Shown here one piece after another: positions 7,941-16,224 of a stretch of DNA of 60,991 nt. Under the pieces are notes generated by a model that was not told where the DNA came from, did not search any database, and saw nothing but the letters and a program-made list of their open reading frames with translations. Position 1 is the first letter of the stretch. Each line of letters starts with the position of its first letter. Origin of the DNA: Planctomycetota bacterium (lineage in GTDB: Bacteria; Planctomycetota; UBA1135; GCA-002686595); contig JAQWJQ010000230.1 of the NCBI GenBank assembly GCA_029248265.1, positions 1 to 60,991 on the forward strand, given 5' to 3'. Made by a program: the position numbers and the translations under genes.

Positions 7941-10307
7941 ATGCTCGCTCAACACGTCCCCCGACTCGCCCGCAGCGCCTTGGCCGCCCTCACCGCGGCG
8001 GCCGTCCTGTGGGCCGCGGCGCGCGTGATCGTGCGTGACCTCGTCGGCGGCAGCGAGGGCTCAGGCGACGTCGTGCTGACCGTGATGCACTGGTCCGGGG
8101 ACGCCGGTCAGGAGGAGGACCGGATCGTGGAGGACGCTCTGCGAGCCTACGAAGGGGCGCACCCCGGCGTCCGCGTGCGAAGGATCAACCCGGGCGACGC
8201 GGGGTCCTTCTACACCAAGCTACAGACGATGATGGCGGCGGGCACGCCCCCCGACGTCTTCTACTGCGGCGATGAGCGCCTCCCGTCCCTCGCGGACCTG
8301 GGCGTGCTCATGCCGCTCGACGACTTCATCGAGCAGGACCGCGCCGGGGGCGTGGACGCGGGGCTCGAGGACTTCTATCCGGTGGTCCTGGACGGCTTCC
8401 GATGGGATGGGAGCGCGACCGGCACCGGCCCGCTCTACGGGCTGCCGAAGGACTTCACCACGATCGGCTTCTACTACAACCGGGACCTCTTCCGGCGGGC
8501 CGGCCTCGACGAGCCCGGGGACCGTTGGACCTGGGACGAGTTCCTCGCTGCCGCCCGCGCCATCGGCCAGCTGGACGGCTGCACCGGCGCCGAGTTCGTG
8601 ACGTGGCCGCGGATGCTGCGCCTGTACCTCGCCACCTTCGGCTGCGACGTGCTCGGCGAGGACGGGGAGACCCTCACCGTGCGGTCCCCCGAGGTCCAGG
8701 CGGCCCTGGAGCAGCTCGCGAGCTGGCGCTTCGAGGAGGACAACACCCTCACCAGCGGCAAGTCACGGGTGGCCAGCGGAGCCACGGTGTTCCTGACCGG
8801 CCGGGTCGGCATGGCGGGCCCCTTCGGCCGCTGGGTGGTGCCGAGCTACCGCCAGATCGAGGGCTTCGAGTGGGACTTCGCCCCCATGCCCTTCGGCACC
8901 GAGCGGGCCAACGTCGTGGCGTCGGTGGCGTGGTGCGTCTCGAGCCGGACCGCGCACCCGCGCGAGGCGTGGGAGCTCGCTCGCTCGCTGTGCAGCGAGG
9001 AGGCCCAGGCGGACCTCGGTCAGCTCGGCCTCGCCATGCCGAGCCGGCGGTCCATCGCCGAGTCGAGCGCCTTCGTGGACCCCGCCGCGGCGCCGTCCCG
9101 TGATCAGGTGTACCTCGATCAGGTGGAGGTCGCCCGCCTGCTCCCGGTCCCCGCCAGCCCCAAGTTCGACGCCCTCCTGGAGTCGCGGCTGAACCAGGCG
9201 GTGCTCACCGGAGACCTCAGCGTGGACGAGGCCACGCGGAACTTCGCCGACGCCTGGAAGGCCGAGGGAGACTCGCCGCTCATGACCGGGGACTTCCCGC
9301 GCATGCCCTGGGCCGCGCTCGCTCGGGCCGCGGCGATGGCTGCGCTCGGGCTGGCGCTGCTGCTCGGCTGGCTCTGGCGGCGGGGCCGGCCCGGAGCGCT
9401 CGGGCGGAGCGAGGAGCGCGCCGGTGTCCTCCTGGCGAGCCCGCTCATCCTCGGCCTGCTCTTCGTCACGGGCTTCCCGATCCTGCTGTCGCTGGTGCTC
9501 TCCTTCACGCGCTGGACGGGGATCGCCGGGCTCGAGACCGCGGAGTGGGTGGGCCTCGCGAACTACACCCAGCTCTTCACCGAGGACGGGCGGTTCTGGA
9601 CGAGCCTGAAGGTCACCGCGATCTACGCCCTGCTCGCGGTCCCCCTGGGGCAAGCCTTCGCCCTCGGGGCGGCGCTGCTCATGAACACCCGTACGCCCTT
9701 CATCGGGCTCTGGCGGGGCGCCTGGTACCTGCCGAGCGTGCTCGCAGGCGTGGGCGTGGCGGTCCTCTGGCGCTGGGTCTTCGACGGGGACAGCGGCCTC
9801 GCGAAGGCCCTGCTCGATCCGCTGCTCGAGCCCCTCGGACTGAGCTCACCGGATTGGTTCGGGAGCGACGCGGGGACCTTCGGTGTCCCAGCCTTCGCGA
9901 TCATGAACCTGTGGATGGTGGGCGGCTCGATGATGATCTACCTGGCGGGCCTTCAAGGCATCCCGAAGGAGCTCACCGAGGCTGCCGAGCTCGACGGCGC
10001 GGGGGCGTGGCAGCGCTTCCGGAGAGTGACACTGCCGATGCTGTCCCCGGTCCTGGTGTTCAACGGGGTGATGGCGGTCATCGGGTCCTTCCAGGTGTTC
10101 ACCCAGGCGTTCGTCATGACGCGCGGCGAACCCGGAGACCTGACGCGCTTCTACGTGCTCTACCTCTACAACCAGGCCTTCGACTTCTTTGAGATGGGCT
10201 ACGCCTCGGCGATGGCGTGGATCCTGCTGGTGGTCGTCCTCGTGCTGACCGGGCTGTTCCTGCGGGGAAGCCGGCGGCACGTCCACTACGAGGGGATGAG
10301 CCGATGA
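7941..10307 (+). CDS. Fused solute-binding protein and MalF-type permease of a sugar ABC transporter
   Basis: 788 aa. An uncleaved-looking N-terminal hydrophobic segment (about 9-31) is followed by a family 1 extracellular solute-binding domain (about 45-440; VVLTVMHWSGDAGQEE, MMAAGTPPDVFYC, YGLPKDFTTIGFYYNRDLF). From residue ~455 the chain becomes a membrane permease with about six to seven TM segments (LILGLLFVTGFPILLSLVLS and others) and an EAA loop near residue 675 (PKELTEAAELDGAGAWQRF). It is therefore a binding protein tethered in cis to the MalF-like subunit. A MalG-like permease overlaps its stop codon and a MalK-like ATPase follows. The divergent amylase points to maltodextrins, but the substrate is inferred. 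Confidence 0.9.
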   Translation: MLAQHVPRLARSALAALTAAAVLWAAARVIVRDLVGGSEGSGDVVLTVMHWSGDAGQEEDRIVEDALRAYEGAHPGVRVRRINPGDAGSFYTKLQTMMAAGTPPDVFYCGDERLPSLADLGVLMPLDDFIEQDRAGGVDAGLEDFYPVVLDGFRWDGSATGTGPLYGLPKDFTTIGFYYNRDLFRRAGLDEPGDRWTWDEFLAAARAIGQLDGCTGAEFVTWPRMLRLYLATFGCDVLGEDGETLTVRSPEVQAALEQLASWRFEEDNTLTSGKSRVASGATVFLTGRVGMAGPFGRWVVPSYRQIEGFEWDFAPMPFGTERANVVASVAWCVSSRTAHPREAWELARSLCSEEAQADLGQLGLAMPSRRSIAESSAFVDPAAAPSRDQVYLDQVEVARLLPVPASPKFDALLESRLNQAVLTGDLSVDEATRNFADAWKAEGDSPLMTGDFPRMPWAALARAAAMAALGLALLLGWLWRRGRPGALGRSEERAGVLLASPLILGLLFVTGFPILLSLVLSFTRWTGIAGLETAEWVGLANYTQLFTEDGRFWTSLKVTAIYALLAVPLGQAFALGAALLMNTRTPFIGLWRGAWYLPSVLAGVGVAVLWRWVFDGDSGLAKALLDPLLEPLGLSSPDWFGSDAGTFGVPAFAIMNLWMVGGSMMIYLAGLQGIPKELTEAAELDGAGAWQRFRRVTLPMLSPVLVFNGVMAVIGSFQVFTQAFVMTRGEPGDLTRFYVLYLYNQAFDFFEMGYASAMAWILLVVVLVLTGLFLRGSRRHVHYEGMSR

Positions 10308-11167
10308 AGCGCCGCGGCCCCAGGCTCCTCACCCTCGCCCTCCTTGCGGGGGGTGCCGCCCTCATGCTCTTCCCCCTCTGGTGGATGCTCGTGGTGTCCC
10401 TGGAGACGCCCAGCAACGCGGGGGCAGCCACGGTCGAGGTCGGCGCCATCAGCGCCTTCCCCGCCGACCCGCAGTGGAGCAACTGGACCGAGGCGATGCG
10501 GGCCGTCGGCACGGTGGAATGGCAGGGCTTCCTCGACGCCCTCGCCAACTCGATCCTGGTGACGTTCCTGACGGTGACCGCGACGGTCTTCTCCTGCAGT
10601 CTCGTGGGCTACGCCCTCGCGCGGGTGCGCTTCCGCGGCCGGGGGCTGCTGTTCGCGGTGATGCTGGGCACGATGATGCTCCCGCCCCAGGTCACGATGA
10701 TCCCCATGTTCCTCGTCTTCCGGGAGCTGGGCTGGGTGGACACGATCCTGCCCCTCGTGGTGCCCGCGTTCTTCGGGAACGCGTTCTTCATCTTCATGTT
10801 CCGCCAGTTCATGGCCCAGGTCCCCGAGGCGCTGGTGGAGGCGGCGCGCCTGGATGGCTGCGCCCACCTCGGCGTCTGGTGGCGGGTCATGCTCCCCATG
10901 TGCCGCCCCGTGATCGCGATCACTGCGGTGTTCACCTTCATCTTCGTCTGGAACGACTTCCTCGGCCCGCTGATCTACCTGCACTCCGAGGAGAAGGCGA
11001 CCCTGGCCATCGCCCTCAACAGCTTCCGCAACCAGTACGGCGGCCTCGAGGACGTCCAGTACCTGATGGCTCTCAGCCTCATCACCATGATCCCCTGCAT
11101 CCTCCTGTTCCTCGTGGCGCAGCGTCAGTTCATCGAGGGCCTCGGCTCCGGGGCGGTCAAAGGCTGA
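10304..11167 (+). CDS. MalG-type carbohydrate ABC transporter permease
   Basis: 287 aa. The ATG at 10304 overlaps the previous stop (ATGA), giving translational coupling and deciding the start. About six TM segments can be seen, beginning with LALLAGGAALMLFPLWWMLVVS, and the EAA loop is PEALVEAARLDGCAHLGVWW, which docks on the ATPase coupling site. It forms the second half of the membrane channel with the permease part of the preceding fusion protein. No truncation is apparent and the length is normal for MalG-family proteins. Confidence 0.92.
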   Translation: MKRRGPRLLTLALLAGGAALMLFPLWWMLVVSLETPSNAGAATVEVGAISAFPADPQWSNWTEAMRAVGTVEWQGFLDALANSILVTFLTVTATVFSCSLVGYALARVRFRGRGLLFAVMLGTMMLPPQVTMIPMFLVFRELGWVDTILPLVVPAFFGNAFFIFMFRQFMAQVPEALVEAARLDGCAHLGVWWRVMLPMCRPVIAITAVFTFIFVWNDFLGPLIYLHSEEKATLAIALNSFRNQYGGLEDVQYLMALSLITMIPCILLFLVAQRQFIEGLGSGAVKG

Positions 11168-12300
11168 TGGCGAACATCACCTTCGAAGGGCTCGGCAAGG
11201 TCTACCCGGGCGGGGTCCGCGCGGTGGAGGGCGTCGACCTCGAGGTCGAGGACGGGGAGTTCGTGGTCCTCGTGGGTCCCTCGGGCTGCGGCAAGAGCAC
11301 GACCCTCCGCATGGTCGCGGGGCTCGAGGAGATCACGGACGGGACGCTCCGGATCGGCGACCGGGTCGTGAACGAGGTGGCGGGCAAGGACCGGGACATC
11401 GCCATGGTGTTCCAGAACTACGCCCTCTACCCCCACCTCTCCGTCCGCCAGAACATGGCGTTCCCGCTGGAGCGGAGACGCGCCCACGGCGGTGGCCTGC
11501 GGCGCCTCATCGACCCGGGCTACCGGCGCGCCGCGCAGGAGGAGGATCGAACGATCGAGGCGGAGATCGCGCGGGCCGCAGAGGTCCTCGGGATCACCGA
11601 CCTCCTGGACCGCAAGCCCGGCGCCCTCTCCGGCGGCCAGAGGCAGCGGGTGGCGGTGGGCCGCGCCCTGGTCCGCCAGCCCGCGGCGTTCCTCTTCGAC
11701 GAGCCCCTCTCCAATCTCGACGCCAAGCTGCGGGTCGAGATGCGCGCCGAGCTCAAGGCGCTCCACGACCGCCTCGGCGCGACGATGCTCTACGTGACCC
11801 ACGACCAGGAGGAGGCCATGACCCTCGGAGATCGCCTCGTGGTCATGGACGGCGGGCGGGTGCAGCAGTGCGCCCCGCCGCGTGAGGTCTACGAGCAGCC
11901 CGCGAACCGTTTCGTCGCCGGCTTCGTCGGGACGCCGAGCATGAACTTCCTCGAGGGCGAGGTCGCGGATGGAACCATGACGATCGGAGAGGCCCGGCTC
12001 CCCCTGGGGGACGCGGCGGCCGGTGTACCGCGCGCCCTGGTCCTGGGGCTCCGGCCCGACCGCCTCCGGATGGCGGAGCCCGGGGACCCGTGCGCGCTCG
12101 ATGCGACGGTGGCGGGCGTGGAGGACCTCGGGGACCGATGCGATGTTCGCCTGCAGGTGGGCCACGCCGAGCTCGTGGCGCGGCGGCCGGCGGGGGAGCT
12201 CTCGCGCTGGACCATGGCCGGGCCCGCGGCCCGCGTGGCCTTCGAACCAGCGGAGGCGTTGCTCTTCGATCCTGGCCCCCACGGCGCTCGGATCCGCTGA
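11167..12300 (+). CDS. MalK/UgpC-type ABC transporter ATPase
   Basis: 377 aa; its ATG (11167) shares one base with the previous stop (TGATG). Walker A is GPSGCGKST, Q-loop FQNYALYP, signature LSGGQRQRVAVGRAL, Walker B AFLFDEPLSNLD and H-loop VTHDQEEAMTLGDR, all intact. A C-terminal TOBE/regulatory domain (about 245-377) marks it as a sugar importer ATPase of the MalK group. There is an insertion of about 25 residues in the helical region before the signature (RRAHGGGLRRLIDPGYRRAA), longer than in E. coli MalK. It powers the transporter formed with the two preceding genes. Confidence 0.93.
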   Translation: MANITFEGLGKVYPGGVRAVEGVDLEVEDGEFVVLVGPSGCGKSTTLRMVAGLEEITDGTLRIGDRVVNEVAGKDRDIAMVFQNYALYPHLSVRQNMAFPLERRRAHGGGLRRLIDPGYRRAAQEEDRTIEAEIARAAEVLGITDLLDRKPGALSGGQRQRVAVGRALVRQPAAFLFDEPLSNLDAKLRVEMRAELKALHDRLGATMLYVTHDQEEAMTLGDRLVVMDGGRVQQCAPPREVYEQPANRFVAGFVGTPSMNFLEGEVADGTMTIGEARLPLGDAAAGVPRALVLGLRPDRLRMAEPGDPCALDATVAGVEDLGDRCDVRLQVGHAELVARRPAGELSRWTMAGPAARVAFEPAEALLFDPGPHGARIR

Positions 12301-12373
12301 CGCGGGCGGCCGCCCCCACTCTGGCGTCTCCCGCGCAGCCCCCCTTCCCCATCGAGGCCTCGGGGCACGATGC

Positions 12374-12521
12374 GATGAACAGCCAGCAAGTGAACGCCCT
12401 GATCTCCGCCCTGGTCCCCCTGGCCGGTGCCGTCCGGTTGTCCGTCGAGGGGTAGAACAGCTACCGATCCCTCGGCGAGTTGACGATGGGAGTTGGCGGC
12501 CTGCTGCTGCTCGTCAGCTAG
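12374..12521 (+). pseudogene. Remnant of a small membrane protein ORF with in-frame TAG
   Basis: An ATG at 12374 opens 26 codons (MNSQQVNALISALVPLAGAV...) ending at TAG (12453-12455). The same frame continues without a break for 21 more codons (NSYRSLGELTMGVGGLLLLV...) to a second TAG at 12519-12521. Both halves are hydrophobic enough to form a two-helix small membrane protein. It may be a decayed gene, or two unrelated pieces; I do not recognise a family. The spot between an operon and an atypical gene fits a decaying insertion border. Confidence 0.3.
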
Positions 12522-12563
12522 ATCCGGATGAACCGGGAGGACGGAGAGGGGCTGACTCCCTGA

Positions 12564-12611
12564 GGTCCACCAGACGAGGGGTCCACCGGGCGAGGGGCCC
12601 ACCGGACGAAG
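12564..12611. repeat. Three tandem 16-bp repeats
   Basis: Units at 12564-12579, 12580-12595 and 12596-12611 follow the pattern GGYCCACCRGRCGARG, with 2-3 differences between units; a partial fourth copy (GGCCCG) follows at 12612-12617. They lie 58 bp before the next start codon. Function unknown. Confidence 0.7.
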
Positions 12612-12668
12612 GGCCCGTCGCCCGTCCGGCCAAGTCGTAGCTTGGATCGCTTATCCGCAGCGCACACA

Positions 12669-14063
12669 ATGCGCCGAATGACCGCTCGCCCAGTCATCAC
12701 GACCTTGCTGGCCCTCGCCGGGGCCGCATGCACCTCGCGGCTAACTCTGCCTGAGATGCCGCCCTTCATCGCAGAGGTCGAGGGCGTCCGCATCCACGCC
12801 GACAGTCATCATGACGCCAACAGATTTCTAACCGCCGAAGAGAACGCAGCGCGCCATCGCAGGGACCTCGTGAACGCGGAGGTCGATGCAAGGCGCGCGC
12901 TCAGGCACGTTCGCTGGGAGTGCCCCTTGCTACCTGCGACCCTGCAGGACTTCTGCCGGACATCCCTCAAGAGCCAGGATGGTCGAGCTGGGCTCTATGT
13001 CCACCAGCTCGACCCTTCCGCGGCGGACAGGCTCTGGGTCGCGAGCTTCGCCAACGTCCACCTCGTCGCGCACGAGTTCGGCCACCTGATGGAGTGGCGC
13101 ATGCTGCCGGAGTCCTTCCACGAAGCGATCCCGCACCTGCCAGCCGAGTTCCTTGGGCCTGCCTGGTGGAACACCCAAGCCAATCCGCCGACCGGCGTCT
13201 TCGTCACCCACTACGCGCAGTTCAGCAAGAACGAGTGGTTCGCCGAGACCTACGGCGCCTTCGTCGCATTCGCCGCCCAGCTCGGTGGCGGACTCGTCGT
13301 CCACCACGAGACGCTCGACCTTGAGGCCCTGCAGGACGTCGCAGACCATTACGCGTCGCTCGGAATCTTGCGAGCAGACAGCGCGAGGTTCTTCGCGCGC
13401 GTGCTGAGCGACGAGGCGCTACGAGCCCGGATCGATGCGATCCGCTCGATTACCAAGGCATCCAACAATGCCTCCGTCCTTTCTTGGAACCGTGCGCGCC
13501 GCGGGACAGACCTCGCCGCTTCGGATTGGGACACGCTGCGACAATGCTCATCCGAGGCGGTGCCATGGGAGAAGGTCGCTGGCTTTGGCCCGGCCGAGGG
13601 CGGGAAGCTGCCCTGGCATTCGGCCGAGAACCTGCAGCACCTACACCGTGCGCTCGCCGCCCTCTACCAACTGCTCGCTGTCACCGGGATCGACCCCGTG
13701 GCATTCGCCGCCGCGATCGGCTCACGACATGACGCAGGCGACCACGAGGGCGCGCGCGACCTCGCCGCGCGCGCAGTCGACCTCGCCGCGTCCATTTGGA
13801 CGCGAAGCAACGACCACCCCCAAGACAGCAGGCGCTCGCTCGCCGGGGCGTTGCGCGCGGCCTGCCCCGAGGAGCCAGAGTTTCATTCGTTCTCGCCGTT
13901 ACAGTTGGATCGCGACCTCTACTACCTCATCGACGCCATCCGGGCCCGCGCCGACCTGCCAACAGACGCGCTAACGCCGGACCCGATGCCTGAGATACGG
14001 CTCATGCTCCGTGACCTGTCGCCTCCCGAGGCCTTCTACCGCTACACCAAACTGCCGCGTTAG
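12669..14063 (+). CDS. Lipoprotein with HExxH zinc-peptidase motif (lethal-factor-like)
   Basis: 464 aa from the ATG at 12669 (an ATG at 12678 is an alternative). A lipobox (LALAGAAC, Cys21) makes it a lipoprotein. VHLVAHEFGHLMEW gives HExxH (His135, Glu136, His139), and KNEWFAETYGAF about 50 residues later offers the third ligand and following glutamate (Glu189/Glu193). That spacing is what anthrax lethal-factor-like (ATLF) zincins show, although overall similarity cannot be tested here. The C-terminal half (about 220-464) is not recognised and looks helical. Codon use differs from its neighbours, with TTA and TTG Leu codons and more A/T third positions, suggesting acquisition by transfer. 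Substrate unknown. Confidence 0.7.
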   Translation: MRRMTARPVITTLLALAGAACTSRLTLPEMPPFIAEVEGVRIHADSHHDANRFLTAEENAARHRRDLVNAEVDARRALRHVRWECPLLPATLQDFCRTSLKSQDGRAGLYVHQLDPSAADRLWVASFANVHLVAHEFGHLMEWRMLPESFHEAIPHLPAEFLGPAWWNTQANPPTGVFVTHYAQFSKNEWFAETYGAFVAFAAQLGGGLVVHHETLDLEALQDVADHYASLGILRADSARFFARVLSDEALRARIDAIRSITKASNNASVLSWNRARRGTDLAASDWDTLRQCSSEAVPWEKVAGFGPAEGGKLPWHSAENLQHLHRALAALYQLLAVTGIDPVAFAAAIGSRHDAGDHEGARDLAARAVDLAASIWTRSNDHPQDSRRSLAGALRAACPEEPEFHSFSPLQLDRDLYYLIDAIRARADLPTDALTPDPMPEIRLMLRDLSPPEAFYRYTKLPR

Positions 14064-14162
14064 CTCAGCAGCAGGCACCCACAAGTTCGACCCTGCCGAG
14101 GAGTTCGACACCAAGGTGTTCGGCGACGGTGAGGGCGAGCGGTCACCAGAGACGAGCAAGGG

Positions 14163-14209
14163 CCGGCTCCCTGCGGACCAGAGACGGGGGACCCCAGTGT
14201 GGCGGGTCA
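14163..14209. repeat. 47-bp dispersed repeat, copy B
   Basis: The sequence is 40/47 identical to 5281-5327. It lies between two convergent genes and its last three bases are the stop codon of the minus-strand hydrolase. The pairable GACCC/GGGTC half-sites are conserved between the copies, while several differences fall in the presumed loop. Confidence 0.6.
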
Positions 14210-15226
14210 GCGCGATGGCGGCGCCGGAGCCGCCCCCGTTGCGGCGGCCCCGCTGGCGGGGAGCACCCCCCGCCGGATGAAGGTGACGGCCGCGCCGATG
14301 GCCGCGGGGTCCTTCATGATCGTCGTGTGGAGCCTGCGCACGACCAGCTCCCCCGCGGCGCCCGGGAGGCGGGTCTCCGCCACCGCCACCACGCCGTCGT
14401 CGTCCCCGGGGATCAGGGGGTTCCAGCCCTCGTCGTCCCCGCACCCACCGGCGATGGTGGCGAAGGGGACCCCTGGCCCGGCCAGGTCGCGGGTGAAGCC
14501 GCCCGCGATCTGCCGCATGGGCTCGCCGTAGATCCAGGGGAGCAGCGGGACCTTCCTACCGATCTCCGCCAGGCGCGCGCCCCGGTTGGGGGGCGCGATG
14601 AACACGGCGCGGTACGCCCGGTGGCGGCCCCTCCAGGCGTCCCCCTCGCGGGCGAGCAGCTGGCGGGTCACGAGCGCCCCGAGGCTGTGGGTCACGAAGG
14701 AGACCTCGCGATCCGAGCCGCTCAGTCGGTCCAGGATTCCCGCGACCTGGGCCGCGTGCTCCTCGATGGACGCGCGGGCGCTCGGGTAGGTGACGTCGAT
14801 CACCTCGTAACCCGCGCCCCGGAAGGAGGCCGCGAGGGGCGACATGGAGCGGCGGGTCCGCCACAGCCCGTGGAGCACCACCACCACCGGGCGGCCCTGG
14901 CCCTCCACCGCCTTGCCGTGATCACGCAGGGCCGCGAGGCAGGCGGCCTTGGAGCCCCAAGCACGACGCACGTTGTCCTCGTCCAGGAGGCGCGCATGCC
15001 CGGTCCACACATGACGCTGGACACGCCACCCGCCATCAAGGGCCAGGTCCGCCCAGAGCTGGCTTCCGCCCAGGGTGGGCAGCGCCAGGTTCGGCAGGAG
15101 GCGGTCCGAATCGGCCGCGAGGGCGTGGGCGCCGCCGGCGAGGGCTGCGACGCTCAACAGGGCTGGGATCGCTCGGAAGAGCACGGGGCGCATGGCAGCG
15201 CGCAGGCGTGTTCGCAGGTTCCTCAT
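14207..15226 (-). CDS. Exported alpha/beta hydrolase (lipase/esterase-like)
   Basis: 339 aa from the ATG at 15226; a GTG at 15232 and an ATG at 15190 are alternative starts, the latter giving a tidier signal peptide (MRPVLFRAIPALLSVAAL). VVVVLHGLWRTRRSM carries the oxyanion-hole turn, SFVTHSLGALVTRQLL the GxSxG-like nucleophile elbow (HSLG), GDDDGVVAVAET the likely acid and RRLHTTIMKDP the catalytic His. This matches the lipase/PGAP1-like group acting on lipids or esters, probably in the periplasm. Substrate cannot be stated. It converges with the HExxH gene and shares the downstream 47-bp repeat. Confidence 0.82.
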   Translation of the reverse strand: MRNLRTRLRAAMRPVLFRAIPALLSVAALAGGAHALAADSDRLLPNLALPTLGGSQLWADLALDGGWRVQRHVWTGHARLLDEDNVRRAWGSKAACLAALRDHGKAVEGQGRPVVVVLHGLWRTRRSMSPLAASFRGAGYEVIDVTYPSARASIEEHAAQVAGILDRLSGSDREVSFVTHSLGALVTRQLLAREGDAWRGRHRAYRAVFIAPPNRGARLAEIGRKVPLLPWIYGEPMRQIAGGFTRDLAGPGVPFATIAGGCGDDEGWNPLIPGDDDGVVAVAETRLPGAAGELVVRRLHTTIMKDPAAIGAAVTFIRRGVLPASGAAATGAAPAPPSR

Positions 15227-15323
15227 GACCACCAGATCATCGGCTCAGACGGGTACGGGCAGGCCAAAGTCCCGCTGAGGAGGTCGCATCGCGGCGCGAA
15301 TCGACCGCCGCTTGCGCCGCTCC

Positions 15324-16019
15324 TCAGTCCCGGATGAAGCGCACGCAGTAGTTCTCCTCGAAGCCCGAGATCTCGACCTGCTCGTCGACCCGGAAGCCGG
15401 CCGCCTCGATCTCGCCCACGAAGACGTCCTTGCCGGCGCGGATGTGGCCCATGAGCCACTCGCGGGTCACGCCGGGAATCCGGTCGAAGTCCACGACGAC
15501 GAAGCGCCCGCCGGGCTTCAGGGCGCGGCGGATCGAGCGCAGCATGTCCTCGTGGTACTCGAAGTGGTGGTACACGTCACACAGGAAGGCCACGTCCACC
15601 GACCCCTCGGGGAGCGCCGCGGAGCGCTCGTTGGAGAGCCGGACCTCCACCTGATCGAGGCCCGCCGCCGCGGCGCGCTCGCGCACGTGGAAGATGAACT
15701 TCGGAGAGATGTCCACGGCCAAGACGCGGCCCTCAGGCCCGACCGCGGCCGCGAAGGGCTCCACGTAGAGGCCAGTCCCCGTCCCGATATCCGCCACCGT
15801 CTCGCCCGGCTGGATCTGAAGCGTCGCGAGGATCTCCTCCCGGTTCGCGTACACCTCACGGCTCTCCAACTCCCAGCGGCCCGCGAAGCGGTCGACGTCG
15901 GCGTCCTCGGCCAAGAAGCTGTCGTTGATTCCTTCAGGCACGGCGGTTCGAGTCTCTTGCTGGGGAACAGCGCAGGCGGAGAAGGCGAAGAGGAGCAGCG
16001 ACGGCGTGAGGAGCTTCAT
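15324..16019 (-). CDS. Lipoprotein class I SAM-dependent methyltransferase
   Basis: 231 aa from the ATG at 16019. The N-terminus is a lipoprotein signal (LLLFAFSAC, Cys16). The body is a Rossmann methyltransferase: motif I VADIGTGTGLYVEP, acidic loop RVLAVDISPKF, then VDVAFLCDVYHHFEYHEDML and LKPGGRFVVVDFDRIPG. Similar 'exported' methyltransferases occur in planctomycetes and proteobacteria; SAM is cytosolic, so either the signal is not used or the protein uses another ligand. Start choice matters: the same frame is open upstream but lacks homologous-looking sequence. It is divergent from the DUF1080 gene. Confidence 0.82.
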   Translation of the reverse strand: MKLLTPSLLLFAFSACAVPQQETRTAVPEGINDSFLAEDADVDRFAGRWELESREVYANREEILATLQIQPGETVADIGTGTGLYVEPFAAAVGPEGRVLAVDISPKFIFHVRERAAAAGLDQVEVRLSNERSAALPEGSVDVAFLCDVYHHFEYHEDMLRSIRRALKPGGRFVVVDFDRIPGVTREWLMGHIRAGKDVFVGEIEAAGFRVDEQVEISGFEENYCVRFIRD

Positions 16020-16224
16020 GGACTCCCGAGCATAGCGCGGGCCATGCGGGGATTGACTGGGGTGTGACGAGGGTGACCCCGGCAGGGCAGAGCGTCCCAA
16101 CGGCAGGAGGGGACCAAGCGCCCCCCCAGGGCCGGACGCAGGTCCCCGGGATGACGGGGCGTGACTTACCATCGAGCCCGCCCACCGCCGGGCTGGTCCC
16201 GCCCTTCTCCCAAGACACCTCCCC

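Larger units (their letters stand above)
12301..12668. other. Intergenic region with a broken small ORF and a short tandem repeat
   Basis: 368 bp between the transporter operon and the HExxH lipoprotein. It starts with a GC-rich palindrome (12304-12315), then holds the interrupted ORF at 12374-12521 and three 16-bp repeats at 12564-12611. No other gene is supported. Confidence 0.6.

Noticed and set aside
12304-12315. GC palindrome after the MalK-type gene as a terminator
   Set aside because: A 12-bp palindrome without room for a proper loop leaves only about four base pairs; too weak to call.
12453-12455. TAG in the small ORF as a pyrrolysine or other recoded codon
   Set aside because: No homologous context, no methylamine methyltransferase nearby, and a second in-frame TAG ends the same frame; decay is simpler.
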